Notes: generated from the sequence alone by a model not told the origin. 64,000 nucleotides of DNA from Magicicada septendecula (GCA_034769895.1 CM068373.1:278646658-278710657); one strand, 5' to 3'; shown: positions 21,713 to 33,003, numbered from the stretch's first letter. Translations and numbers: made by a program.

Positions 21713-22857
21713 AGCTGGAAGAACGAAAATCCTACGTCTTCCGCAGCACCAGAAGGAAAGGTAAAAACAATAATAATCATAGAGTAAAAATAAATAGAAA
21801 TAAACGCATAGACCCTTACCTAACAAGATTTATTGAGAAGTGCAACACTATTGGTACATGTAAAACAAGTATCTGCCAACTACCCTATGTACAGATAGAC
21901 CTTGGAGCAACGAATACCCTGGGTTTAATTGATTCCGGATCTACCCGTAGTATAATTAGTCAACAGTTAGCCACCGTATTAGATAGTCATAATCTGATTA
22001 AACGTAGCCACAACGTGAACATAAAGTGTGCCACTGCAAATAAACAAAACCTAAAGATATCGCGCAGTATTACGGTGAAATTAAAAATAAAGAATTTTAC
22101 TTGGTATATTCCCCTACTAGTAGCTGAAGTGTTAGGACAAAACTTAATATTAGGCGCGGATTTTATAAGTAAAACTGGCTTAATCCTTGATATGTATGCA
22201 AAACAATATTTCTTCAGATTTGATCGTACTCGAAAATATCAGTTCGACTCCGAGTCAAGTAACGACGTTAATTGTGAAGCCTCAACTATTCAATCAGAGC
22301 ACCAAGAATCTAGTCTGAGTCATTTAAAAGGAAATGAGAGACTAAGAATTCAAAATTTAATAATGGAATTTTCTACAGTACTCACTCCCAAGTTAGGATT
22401 AACCCATTTAATGGAATATAAAATAAATCTTAGTGACAACAAGGCAATACGACTTCACCCATACAAATTATCACCTCCCAAGATGGAAATAATGAGAAAC
22501 CACATTAACAAACTCCTTGATCAGCACGTCATTGAACCGTCAACTTCTCCATACTCATCACCTGCATTCCTAGTACCAAAAGGAACTGACAAACATAGAC
22601 TAGTCGTGGATTATAGACAGCTAAATAAGAGTATAGAATTTGAATCGATACCACTGCCCGACATTCACAGCGCGTTTCACTATTTTACGAAAGCGAAAAT
22701 ATTCACCATAATGGATCTCAACCAAGCATTCCATCAAATCCCACTAGCTGAGGAATCAAAACATTTAACTGCTTTTGCTGTCCCATTTAATCTATATCAA
22801 TTCACTAGAGTACCATTCGGTATATCACAAGGAAGTTCAGTAGTAGCAGACTGTTAG
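21709..22857 (+). pseudogene. pol: gypsy Pol, protease and N-terminal RT
   Basis: A frame of 382 codons in the phase expected for -1 frameshifting from gag. The aspartic protease active site is DSGS at residues 75-78, with a LGADF flap-region motif near residue 147. The reverse transcriptase begins around residue 250: LVVDYRQLNK, then motif A MDLNQAFHQI holding the first catalytic aspartate, then VPFGIS (motif B). The frame stops at 22,857, where an indel moves the rest of RT to another phase. Protease matures Gag-Pol; RT copies the RNA in the particle. Confidence 0.9.
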
Positions 22858-23153
22858 AAAGAATTTTTCATGATGTTAAATTTAAATTTGTATATCACTA
22901 TCTCGACGATATAGTAGTATATAGTGAGTCAATGGATCAACATATTGATCACTTGCGTGAAGTATTATCCAGGTTAAAGAAAGCTGGACTAACGGTATAC
23001 CCGAGTAAAGTTAATTTCGCAGTAAATCAATTCTCCTTCTTAGGTCACATAGTATCTGCCGAAGGTAAGGTTAGCATCGATCCCGAACGTACACGCGCAA
23101 TCCGATAATTCTTACCACCGAGAGACGCCAAAGGTATAGCTCGATTTTTAGGT
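22858..23153 (+). pseudogene. pol: gypsy RT, YLDD segment with nonsense codon
   Basis: This stretch continues RT in the phase of the downstream frame. The catalytic YLDD box lies at 22,899-22,910, and FLGHIVS (thumb) near 23,040. A TAA at 23,106-23,108 interrupts it. Because it is bounded by a shift and a stop, it does not appear as a long frame, but residue order leaves no gap in the RT domain. Confidence 0.85.
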
Positions 23154-24455
23154 ATGATTAATTATTTTCATAAGTACATACCCCACGTAGCGGATATAGC
23201 AGCCCCATTGAATGCTTTAAGAAAGAAAGGAGCGAAATTCGAGTGGACTACTCAACACCAAGAAGCGTTTGAAACACTTAAAGAAAGCATAATATCCCCA
23301 CCGGTACTGCAGTTAGCAGATTTCAGTAAACCATTTGTCGTACAGACCGACAGTTCGAGTGTAGCATTAGGATCCGTAATATACCAGGAAATCAATAATA
23401 CTAGACTCCCGATCAGCTATGCATCCCGTACATTGACCGACCAAGAAAGGAAGTTCTCAGCCTACGAACTTGAATGTTTAGCCGTAGTATTCGCCTTTGA
23501 CAAATTCAAACCATTTTTGGAACATAAGGAATTTCTACTAGAAACCGACAATCAAGCTTTGTCATGGTTATTGAACCACCCAAAACAGTTAGGTCGTATC
23601 GGAAGATGGGTGTTAAGATTGAATTGCTACAAGTTCAAAGTACAACATATTCGTGGTACTCAAAATGTAGTAGCCGATACTCTATCCCGCATGTTCCACC
23701 TACCCAATACTAGATCTGGCGAAGAAAATGTTGAAACCACTACCGTTAATACGCTAATTACTAACTTTCCCCTTGCATTTAAGGATATCGCATACCACCA
23801 ACAACAAGATCCGAAATTGTGCAAAATAATAGAACAAATACAAAAAGGAAATTATTCTGACAAATATAACTTGAGTAAACGAGTACTTTGTTTTAAAAAG
23901 GCAAACGGAAGATTACTGAGAATAATCGCCCCGGAAATAATCAAACCTATGCTAATGGAATACTACCATTCATCGACCATTGGAGCTCATGTGGGAATTA
24001 GGAAAACTATACATCGTATTCGCAAAGAATACCATTGGGAAAACATGAACAGTGAGATAAAAAAGTTCGTGAAAGAATGCGAAATCTGTGCCCTGAGCAA
24101 GCCAGCAAGAATCAGTCAAGTAGGAAAATTAATCTCAGAGATACCCACAACTCCTTTCTCGAAGATATATATAGACTATTCTGGACATTATCCCCGTTCT
24201 AAATCCGGAAATACCATGCTATTAATTTGTGTAGACTCCTTCACTAAATTCGTGTGGATGTATCCTATGCGACGTGCATTAGCATCTACGACAATAAAAA
24301 TTCTACAAGAAAGACTATTTAAGGATTACGGTACGCCCTTAAACCTAATATCTGACAAAAGACCTCAGTTTAAGTCGAAAGAATTTAACGACATGTGTTT
24401 TAAATTAGGGATAAATCATATTACAGTACCGAGTACAGACCGCAAGGAAACCTAG
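23154..24455 (+). pseudogene. pol: gypsy RNase H and integrase (N-terminal and core)
   Basis: 433 codons. RNase H shows TDSSSVALG (first aspartate), YELECLAVVFAF (glutamate) and ETDNQALSWLL (next aspartate). The integrase zinc domain is visible as H-x3-to-H then CEIC in the 23,970-24,100 region (HSSTIGAH, later CEICALSK). The DDE core gives IDYSGHYP (first D) and LISDKRPQF (second D). The frame ends at 24,455, just before the catalytic glutamate. Integrase would insert the cDNA; here it is broken. Confidence 0.9.
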
Positions 24456-25018
24456 CAGAAAGATACTTGCGTAACTTAAAATCAGCTCTAATATCTTATC
24501 ACGCTAAAGACCAGACAACCTGGGATCAAAATGTATCGTGGATACAATTTGCGTTCAACTCAGCGTATCATGAAGGCCATAAATCAACACCATTTGATTT
24601 ACTGTACAAATATAAACCCAACCATCCGTTAACCACGAAATGGAAAATCCATGAGTTATTGCCCCATGACATGAATACGAATAACGTGAGAAAAATATGG
24701 AACGAAGCTCGTGCAAATTTGAGAGCGAATTTACAAAAATCACGGAAATACCATGAGCGGAATAATAGGCAAATAGAATATAAGGTAGGTGATTTAGTAA
24801 TGTATAAAACGCATCCAATGAGTAAAGCCGTTGATAGGACCACTTCCAAACTATCATACCGATGGTGTGGCCCCTACAAAATTCATAAGTTCATCACCCC
24901 CTTTACTGTAGCTCTGTATGAACCCAATACAGAAAATTACGTTCGCAGAAGCCATCTGTCTCAAATAAAAAAATGTTTTTCGTGTCAAAATACAGAAGCA
25001 CGACTACGAGAAAGATAG
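24456..25018 (+). pseudogene. pol: gypsy integrase, C-terminal part
   Basis: After a one-base-type shift the integrase continues: the catalytic glutamate is in NLAERYLRN, then WIQFAFNSAYHEGHKSTPF, and at residues ~125-150 a GPY/F module (YRWCGPYKIHKFITPFTV). I see no chromodomain after it. The frame ends in a stop at 25,016-25,018. The few codons joining it to the previous frame are read from 24,440 onward. Confidence 0.88.
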
Positions 25019-25283
25019 CAAACAGAGAATACTATTTAAGTATTGAGAATAAAAAAATGTTGTATATACTTATACAGGAATACGATAAGATTTTGCAACA
25101 TCATATATCGTAAATGAATATAAACTCAAAACCCTCGTACGAATAATAGCGAGGCCTGATCAACCTTAGCTAATGTCCTGCGAGAATCATATAATAAATG
25201 AGAAGTCAGCTGACAAGTGACGAGAGAGAGAAAGAAAAAACAATCAGAATGATCACTGTTGCACACCACTATATAAAAATTAT

Positions 25284-25326
25284 TCCGATTAGCGCTTTCA
25301 AACTTCACAGCCCATCGTCAGATCGA
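25284..25326 (-). ncRNA. Hammerhead ribozyme motif, M1 left arm
   Basis: On the minus strand: CGAU / AUCGG helix I, CUGACGA, an extra U, a GNRA-capped helix II (GGGCU-GUGA-AGUUU), GAA, palindromic AGCGCU (helix III) and cleavage-type UA. One helix II pair is weakened relative to M3. Confidence 0.65.
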
Positions 25327-25335
25327 AATAGCTAT

Positions 25336-25378
25336 TTCGATCTGACAATGGGCTGTGAAGCTTGAAAGCGCTAATCGG
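25336..25378 (+). ncRNA. Hammerhead-like motif, M1 right arm
   Basis: CUGACAA replaces CUGACGA (G8 to A). Helix II with a GUGA loop, GAAA, AGCGCU and AUCGG are kept. The G8 change should abolish cleavage. Confidence 0.6.
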
Positions 25379-25469
25379 AATAATTTTTATATAGTGGTGT
25401 GCAACAGTGATCATTCTGATTGTGATTTCAACCACTAACACAAATTTCTTCATTAAAAGAAAGAAAAAA

Positions 25470-26205
25470 GAAAATAATCCCTACCGCAGTAAACTAAAAG
25501 TAATTCGATTGTTATTACAATACGTGATTCTTATTAGTAACATACTCATGAGTAGAACTCCGTAAAACGAGTGATGAATTCAAGCAAAAAACCGGTAGTA
25601 GATGTAAGAATTAAATATAAGGGAGATTTATGTTTTTGTGTATTTTATATGTAATAGATGATTAGAAGTTAAATATTTTGTATAAATTGTAAGATAATCA
25701 ATTGATAGATAAAAATAATCTGAGAGAGAGAAATTTCAGTATGAAATTCTGTCCCCGAAAGGCCAAAAATATATCCTAGAATACAAGGAGCGGAAATGGC
25801 ACTACAAAACGAGGTGGTCCTTGGCTAGTATTAGCATCTACGCCTACTGGATACTGTCTTAAGAAAATCAATGCCCAACAGTCTAATGCCACTCCAAACA
25901 GCTTCCTCCTTCATTGTGTTGTAGGACGACCTTTCCCGTTGTTGTCGAGCAGCATGTTTCCTCACCTGCCGTATTTGTCCACGCGTGAGGACAACAGGAA
26001 GTTTTATTTGTGTAGCTCATACAATTTTCATTGATTATTTGTCACCACCTTCCATTGCCATTTCTCATTTTCCTCAACAAATAATAAATTATTCACTATA
26101 AAACGAAATATAGTATAACGATAAAAGTCATAAGGCGTTAAAGACTATACAATAGTAAAGACACTTCCAACGGTTTGCAATAAAGAGCTATGAAAGATGC
26201 TATTC
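25470..26205. other. No recognised gene
   Basis: The first part may be the remainder of the gypsy 3' region. From about 25,800 a minus-strand low-quality frame resembles a LINE tail (RKHAARQQRERSS), but it is too short to call. Confidence 0.35.
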
Positions 26206-26206
26206 T

Positions 26207-26995
26207 CTAAAAGGAATAAGTTATATAAACCTGTTCCGGCAGCCATCTCATCCTCGGACGACCCACGTTTCTTCTACCAATGGCTTTATAGTTTAGTGCC
26301 GCTTTCGGCAACCGATCCTCTGACATCCTTTGCAGATGATCCCACCATTGTCTTCTGTAAGTTGAAATAATTATATTTATGTCCTTTACATCGAGTTCTG
26401 CTCTACTATCTTCATTCCTTAGTCTGTCTTGCAATGTATAATTTAAAGTGTTGAGAAGAAAATGCATTTGAACACTTTGAATCTTGCCGCATTCTTTTTT
26501 TATCATGACCCGCGACTCATTCGCATAAATCAACGTGGGTATTGCAATTGTCTTATAAAATATAATCCTTATGTTTTCTCCTGTTTTATTTCTATTATTT
26601 CTATTAATCGAACCACAAATATTCCTAAATTTTTTTATCTTCTCAAATGTATCATATTCCGATTCATAGCTTACTGCACAGCCAAGATATTTGAAACGGT
26701 TCACTTGTTTTAAAGTGCTGTAGTTTATAACTATCTTAGCCCTCTCTGGATATTTACCTATAAAGGCCATGGTTTTGGTCTTTCTTACTGAATTTGTCAG
26801 TGTGTACTCTCTTGCCACTTCTTGTAATTGAAACATAGCTCGTTGTAAATCATCCTCATTTTCTTGAATAATGTGCCATTCGCATATAGCAGGGAACCCA
26901 TACAAATTGATTTGTTTAGCTGTATTCCCGAAGTCACTCTGGATTTCCACGCTCTCAATATCTCATCAATGTATCTGCTACGATAGATCCTATTC
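26207..26995 (-). mobile_element. LINE 3' fragment with partial RT palm (L7)
   Basis: Minus strand: YIDEILRAWK (about 26,960), a degenerate catalytic box where YADD would be, QENEDDLQRAMFQL, then KTKTMAFIGK, FKYLGCAVSYES, a block just past the palm (FYKTIAIPTLIYANES), WWDHLQRMSEDRLPK and VGRPRMRW. The 247-codon frame is open, but the catalytic aspartates are lost. The tail (NYKAIGR.., PEQVYIT) matches L11 at 42,715. It is the longest LINE piece in the window. Confidence 0.85.
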
Positions 26996-27345
26996 ACAAA
27001 ATGTTTAGTTCGGCCAAAGCCGTTGCCGCTTCGCCAAGGATGAAGAATAGGCAACTTAATCTCGCATGTAAGCGGGTACTCGTGCGAGAAATTGGTTGTT
27101 AACGTCGCGTCACTTCCCTGTGTGTACTGTAAATAGCAACTGAAATACTTTTCTTTTTTTCTTGAGTAGAGGAGTCGAGTTGCCGTCTGCCAATGTTGAC
27201 TACAATATCCCTGGGGAATATCGCGCGTCCGAGTCCTTTCCCTATTAAGATTTCCGAGAAAAACTTTCATTTCTCTTTTGGGCTCATTTCTTGTTCGCTG
27301 AATTGGTGTGCAGAGAGACAAAAAAAGAACGAAAAGGCATAAAAA

Positions 27346-28830
27346 TGTCATACATCAAATAATGTTTCGTTTCTGTCATGCCAAGGTTACATCAGTATTT
27401 AGATACGCAGTGAGCCTGTACACGCACGAAGTTTAATGTCATACATCAAATAAAGTTTCGCTTCTGTCATGCCAATTTTACATCAGTATTTAGACACGCA
27501 GTAAGCCTGTACACGCACGAAGTTTTATCAGAGCGTTTAATGTCATACATCAAATAATGTTTCGTTTCTGTCATGCCAAGGTTACATCAGTATTTAGATA
27601 CGCAGTGAGCCTGTACACGCACGAAGTTTTATCAGAGCGTTTAATGTCATACATCAAATAATGTTTCGTTTCTGTCATGCCAAGGTTACATCAGTATTTA
27701 GATACGCAGTGAGCCTCTACACGCACGAAGTTTTATCAGAGCGTTTAATGTCATACATTAAATAATGTTTCGTTTCTGTCATGCCAAGGTTACATCAGTA
27801 TTTAGATACGCAGTGAGCCTGTACACGCACGAAGTTTTATCAGAGCGTTTAATGTCATACATCAAATAAAGTTTCGTTTTTGTCATGCCAAGGTTACATC
27901 AGTATTTAGACACGCTGTGAGTCTGTACACGCACGAAGTTTAATGTCATACATCAAATAAAGTTTCGTTTCGGTCATGCCAAGTTTACATCAGTATTTAG
28001 ATATGCAGTGAGACTGTACACGCACGAAGTTTAATGTCATACATCAAATAAAGTTTCGTTTGTGTCATGCCAAGGTTACATCAGTATTTAGACACGCTGT
28101 GAGTCTGTACACGCACGAAGTTTTATCAGGGCGTTTAATATCATACATCAAATAAAGTTTCGTTTCTGTCATGCCAAGTTTACATCAGTATTTAGATACG
28201 CAGTGAGCCTGTACACGCACGAAGTTTAATGTCATACATCAAATAAAGTTTCGCTTCTGTCATGCCAATTTTACATCAGTATTTAGACACGCAGTAAGCC
28301 TGTACACGCACGAAGTTTAATGTCATACATCAAATAAAGTTTCGCTTCTGTCATGCCAATTTTACATCAGTATTTAGACACGCAGTAAGCCTGTACACGC
28401 ACGAAGTTTTATCAGAGCGTTTAATGTCATACATCAAATGATGTTTCGTTTCTGTCATGCCAAGGTTACATCAGTATTTAGATACGCAGTGAGCCTGTAT
28501 ACGCACGAAGTTTAATGTCATACATCAAATAATGTTTCGTTTCTGTCATGCCAAGGTTACATCAGTATTTAGATACGCAGTGAGCCTGTACACGCACGAA
28601 GTTTAATGTCATACATCAAATAAAGTTTCGTTTCTGTCATGCCAAGGTACATCAGTATTTAGACACGCAGTGATCCTGTACACGCACCAAGTTTTATCAG
28701 AGCGTTTAGTGTCATACATCAAGTAAAGTTTCCTTTTGTGTCATTCCAAGGTTACATCCCTATTTAGACACGCAGTGAGCCTGTACACGCACGAAGTTTT
28801 ATCAGAGCGTTTAATGTCATTTTCATTTAC
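27346..28830. repeat. Tandem satellite array, ~15 units of 91 or 104 bp
   Basis: Units begin AATGTCATACATCAAATAA and end CACGCACGAAG. There are two length classes: a 104-bp form with TTTTATCAGAGCG and a 91-bp form lacking it. The classes are interspersed, and the differences between units are mostly single-base. The last unit (from 28,800) is partial and runs into unrelated AT-rich sequence. The first abuts the LINE L7 flank. There is no open frame through the array. Confidence 0.95.
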
Positions 28831-28939
28831 ATAAAAAATTATGTCTTTATTATTCTACATTTTTGTCGTCTTTCGAATTACTCTTCATCGATTGTCACCT
28901 TACTATTTGTCACCTTATCTATAATATTGTAACAATATT

Positions 28940-30235
28940 CAGCGTTTTACTTCCATGTTCCATAAGGAAATGGAAGTATGGTGATGGCAAAAAAATCGTG
29001 TTCGAGATAATTGCAGATTCTGATTGTACTACCCTCAAAACATGAAACAATGTCATTTTTCGAAAAGTGTCTGTGTGTCTCTGTGTAGAATTTTATCTAT
29101 GGCAAACGATAAGAGCCGCAAATTCAAACAGAATCAAATAATGTTTTGCATACAGCCCTGAATTGTAGAGTACTCAAGATCTTTTGTTTTTGGTGAAGAT
29201 CAGTTAAGGGAAAGGGGTAGTTTACCAGCAACGTTTTATGTTTTAACAAGGGTAATTTTTTTTATGACGAACGATAAATGCCGTAAATTCAAACAAAATC
29301 AAATAATTTTCTGCATACCTTCCTGAATTATAGAGATCTCAAGGTTTGTTTGTTTTAGTGAAGATCAGTTGAGAGAAAGGGTTAGTTTACCTGCAACATT
29401 TTATGTGATAACAAAGGTAATTTTTATTATGACGAACGATAACTGCCGTAAATTCAGACATAATCAAATAATATTTTGCATACATCCATAAATTGTAGTG
29501 ACCTCAAGGCTTGTTGATTTTGGTGAAGATCGGTTAAGGGAATGGGGTAGTTTACCAGCAACATTTTATCTGATAACAAGGGTAATTTTTTCTATGACGA
29601 ACGATAACTGCCGTAAATTCAAACAGAATCAAATAATTTTTAAAATATGTTCCTGATTTGTAGAGGACTCAAGGTTTGTTGATTTTGGTGAAGATCGGTT
29701 ACGGGGAAAGGGTAGTTTACCTGAAACATTTTTGTTGTAACAAGAGTAAAGTACAGTACTTAATTTTGATAAATAAAGTATCCTGATATGAAGACCTTAA
29801 TAATCTACTGTAGAAACGTAAATGAAATATCTGTAAACGAAGAGACTAGTTGAACGGGGTTGGGGTAATTTTCTGTAAACGGAAATTATAGTTGAAGGGG
29901 GAGGGTATAATTTTGTTTATCTATGTACTACGTTATCGGCTACAAAGAAGTAGTTTGTTGTTAAAATTCCTTCCCGGCCTGTTTGGCCGTAGACCAATGT
30001 TTTCTGAAAAACCAGACGTCAGACGTTTCGGCAGTGCCATCGACTTCCATCATCAGTGAAAATCGAGTGCGATAACGTGAGGTGCTATACGTTAGTGACC
30101 ACAGTACTGTGGTTAAGGCTGAAGCAGTAAGTAGAAAGAAGTAGTTTCTATGGAAATATTTCATTTCGAAAATGATTTTAAATATAAATCTTAGAACATG
30201 GAAGTCATGTATGGTTCTCCATACCGATATTTTGT
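28940..30235. mobile_element. Dispersed repeat family D, copy 2 (internally amplified)
   Basis: Same block order as D1. Here the block starting CTATGACGAACGATAACTGCC is repeated four times in tandem (starts near 29,093, 29,259, 29,427 and 29,592; period about 166 bp), against once in D1 and D3. The 3' part has GTTTGGCCGTAGACCAATG, a hammerhead block (30,006-30,063, minus strand) and the same CTCCATACCGATATTTT tail as D1. Confidence 0.75.
30006..30063 (-). ncRNA. Hammerhead-like motif (family D, copy 2)
   Basis: CUGAUGA and GAAACGUC are intact, but helix II has a mismatch (GGAAGU against ACUGCC). An extra GACGTCA has been inserted at the cleavage-site side (CCAGACGTCAGACG). Probably decayed relative to D1. 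Confidence 0.5.
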
Positions 30236-30239
30236 TCAT

Positions 30240-30590
30240 ATGAGATCAATTGAGAACATTAAAGTTAATTGAGTGTAGTTATCTATTACCTCTAAAAACA
30301 GAACAGAACTTCAAATTTTGTTAATTATGTATAAGTGTATCCACACAAGCGTATTGAGACAGATGTCGGTTACAGAGTTACTTACGTGAGACACGGAAAG
30401 CATGTCTTGTTCAGTTACTTGCGGCAGAGTGCGTTGGCTCCACTGGCGAGATGCATCTAAATGACGAACAATTTGTGATAACCGAACAACCCCATTTCTT
30501 ATATTTACATGTTTATTGAGTAATGGTTTCATTATATGTAATTATTAAGGTATCTTATCCTTCAAAATAAAGTACTTTATTCGACATCAG
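30240..30590. other. No recognised gene
   Basis: Spacer between D2 and the inverted copy D3; short frames only. Confidence 0.4.
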
Positions 30591-31085
30591 AAAGGTAGTT
30601 TTCAAAAAATTATCCCCTCCCCCTCCAAATACCCTTTACATTTATAGGTATTTGATCTACCTTTCTGCGGTAGATTATTATGACCGTATTTTCAGGATAC
30701 TTTAATTATTAAAATGAAGTACTTTACTCTTGTTAAAACGCAAACCGTTACTGGTAAACAACCCCTCCCCTTAACCGATCTTCACCAAAATCAATAGGCC
30801 ATGAGTCCTCTACAACTCGGGCACATATGCAAAAATTATGTTATTCTGTTTGAATTTTCGACAATTATCGTTCGCCATAGAAAAATTCTACATACATACA
30901 GATAGACAGAAAGACAGACAGACACATACACACGCGCGCGCGCGCACACACACACTTTCGGAAAGCGACTGTTCTTTCTGTTTTGAGGGTGGTAAAATCA
31001 GAATCAACCTTTATCTCGAACACGGTTTTTTCGCGATCAGCATACTTCCATTTCCTTATGGAACGCGGAAGTAAAAACAGTAACA
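30590..31085 (-). mobile_element. Dispersed repeat family D, copy 3 (inverted, partial)
   Basis: The reverse complement matches D1 from the TTACTTCC block through the GAAGATCGGTTAAGGGG block. A CA/GC-type dinucleotide tract (30,925-30,955) replaces the TCTG tract. It lacks the hammerhead-containing end. Confidence 0.7.
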
Positions 31086-31089
31086 TAAA

Positions 31090-31430
31090 AGAGTAGTTCA
31101 TACTTTACATTAATCTGGTGCACGTTAGGTATAGTAATACCGGTCGTTCAATATTATACGTATACTGTATATTGCATTTCTGTGTGTACGCAATCAATCA
31201 CAGAGCGGACGTCAATAAAGAACGGACACGTATATTGGTACAGAAAGTGGAGTGTGCAGCGCCCCCACACGGCGTGTGTCAAACCCGACTTCCTTATTAC
31301 GATAAATAAATCACGAGTACATACTAATCCTGCAAATTCTGAAAACATTCCATCCGATATAATGTCCTATACTGATCGAATTTACACATATCAGAAAAAG
31401 TCACTGTAACCACTTCAATAATTAAAAGAA
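31090..31430. other. No recognised gene
   Basis: Unique-looking sequence with short frames in several phases, none recognisable. Confidence 0.4.
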
Positions 31431-31437
31431 TGGGAAT

Positions 31438-31875
31438 TATTTTCTTCTTCTTCTTGTTTTTCTTCTTCTTCTTCTTCTTCTTCCTCGTCATCCTTTTTCT
31501 AATTTTTTCTTCTATTTCTCCTGCTGCTACTGCTGGTCCGCCTACTCCTCCTCCTCCTCCTCCTCCTCCTACTACTACTACTACTATTACTACTACTACT
31601 ACTAATACTACTACTATTACAACTCCTTCACCACCTCCTACTCTTCCTCCACTTTCCACTTCACCTCATTCTTCTTCTTCTCAACATCCTCCTTCTCCTC
31701 CTTCTACTTTTTCTTATATTTTGCCAGCTGCTGCTGCTGCTGCTCCTCCTCATCCACCTTCTCCTCTTCCTTCCCCTTCTCCTCCTTTCCCTTCTTCTTC
31801 TTCTTCTTCTTCTTCTTCTTCTTCTTCTTCTTCTTCTTCTTCTTCTTCTTCTTCTTCTTCTTCTTCTTCTTCTCT
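31438..31875. repeat. Pyrimidine-rich triplet microsatellites
   Basis: TTC runs (31,441-31,490 and 31,792-31,873, about 27 units), with CTC/CTA/TTA triplets between. All long frames here (187 codons plus, 111 minus) are low-complexity artefacts. Confidence 0.95.
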
Positions 31876-31909
31876 TCTATATATTTTTCTTTTAACGATT
31901 TCATTAATT

Positions 31910-32280
31910 AAAGATATGTTGTTCTTTTTCTTTGTCATCCTCTCTTTAAAGGCGCAACAGACTTGTCTGGATCCAAATATCCCGGTATGGTAACAGGACG
32001 TACGTCCAGTGCCATTGAAATGTTTCTATATAGTAATATATTGCTGCGCTGAGAAGGTATAGATACAAAACCATGCGTGGCTGCGTGACGCTTTCTACGC
32101 GTTACTTCAGCGGAACCATTATGGAGTGTTCTCCCACGCCGCGCCTTCCAGATGTCGATAGACTATTCTGTCACATCATGGTCAGTCTTATCACGTACTA
32201 CGTTATACGGGCTGAGAATTGAAGCGCACTTTCGAAGTCAGCCAGTTTCAGATTGCGCAGCGAAACGATAAAAATTCTTG
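31910..32280. other. No recognised gene
   Basis: Moderately GC-rich stretch without a frame that I can interpret. Confidence 0.35.
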
Positions 32281-32287
32281 GCAGTTG

Positions 32288-32324
32288 TAGCGTAGTAGTA
32301 GTAGTAGTAGTACTAATAGTAGTG

Positions 32325-32376
<52 letters not shown>

Positions 32377-32450
32377 GAGGAGGAGGAGGAGGAGGAGGAG
32401 GAGCAGCAGCAGCAGCAGCAGCGGGAGTAGGTTAGTAGTAGTAGTAGGTC
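32288..32450. repeat. (GTA)n(GGA)n(GCA)n microsatellite
   Basis: Sequential triplet tracts: GTA about 26 units with interruptions, GGA about 8, GCA about 6, then GTA again. Its frames are artefacts. Confidence 0.95.
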
Positions 32451-32870
32451 GTAAGTTAGGTTAAGTTAATACTGTAAATCGTACCGACTGCAAGGGCCAT
32501 CGTGTTTGAACAGTAGAATGAAGTAACTGAACAACAGACGAATCGTTAATTACAACTTAAGTTACATTACGGGAAACGTTTCTACAGAAAATAGTAAAGT
32601 GGCAAGATCAAAGGGGTCGAGTCCGCTTTTAAGCGCCCTACACACAATCATTTCGCGACAATGATCGTGTTTAGGGGGACAATACGATATGAGCTCACAC
32701 CAAAGTGACGGAATGATGAAATATCATCAAGTTGTACGCATGACATCATGTAGAAGTGAGCGTGTGTAAGAGTCAGCTCAGTTCAGTCCTTTACACTCAG
32801 AAACTAGTTAAACAAGTGTCTTCATATATCCTTAAATAATTGTGCCAATCTTTAGGATGTAGTTTTAGCT
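32450..32870. other. No recognised gene
   Basis: Holds short inverted phrases such as ATCATTTCGCGACAATGAT (32,648-32,666) but no gene. Confidence 0.35.
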
Positions 32871-32960
32871 CCGTCAAAATATCTATTTAATTAAGTTGTG
32901 TTTGTGATTATAATCACAAACAGAATTATCACTGTTTGCACACCACTATAGAAAAATTAT

Positions 32961-33003
32961 TCCGATTAGCGCTTTCAAGCTTCTCAGCTCATCGTCAGTT
33001 CGG
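32961..33003 (-). ncRNA. Hammerhead ribozyme motif, M2 left arm
   Basis: CUGACGA, helix II GAGCU-GAGA-AGCUU with a GNRA loop, GAA, AGCGCU, cleavage-type UA. Helix I is CCGAA against AUCGG, one mismatch. Confidence 0.6.

Larger units (their letters stand above)
20193..25020 (+). mobile_element. Ty3/gypsy retrotransposon internal region, defective
   Basis: Gag and Pol in the order gag - protease - reverse transcriptase - RNase H - integrase, the Ty3/gypsy order. Gag and pol overlap by four bases in different frames (21,709-21,712), suggesting programmed -1 frameshifting originally. Disabling changes: a shift right after the gag ATG, a shift in RT near 22,850, an in-frame TAA at 23,106-23,108, and a shift in integrase near 24,440-24,460. 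No envelope frame follows integrase. Downstream sequence is interrupted by foldback M1. Confidence 0.93.
25230..25469. mobile_element. Hammerhead foldback M1
   Basis: An almost perfect palindrome (25,241-25,330 against 25,331-25,422) plus a 36-bp tail ending CTTCATTAAAA, all bounded by the 11-bp duplication GAAAGAAAAAA (25,230-25,240 and 25,459-25,469). Each arm contains a hammerhead core and the family block GCACACCACTATATA. It lies in the 3' non-coding part of the gypsy element. No coding frame. Copies: M2 32.9 kb, M3 35.6 kb, M4 44.5 kb. Confidence 0.85.

Noticed and set aside
24555..24857. Two antisense frames over integrase
   Set aside because: Shadow frames of the plus-strand integrase.
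25020..26200. Envelope gene after gypsy integrase
   Set aside because: No frame of any length follows integrase and no fusion or membrane segment is visible.
27346..28830. Satellite as a CRISPR array or as a hammerhead satellite
   Set aside because: There are no unique spacers and the setting is eukaryotic. The minus strand contains CUGAUGU and GAAACG, but G8-A9 is not followed by a closable helix II, so a ribozyme is not supported.
31324..32435. Long open frames over triplet and TTC repeats
   Set aside because: They encode only serine, proline, lysine, glutamate or valine runs from microsatellites on either strand.
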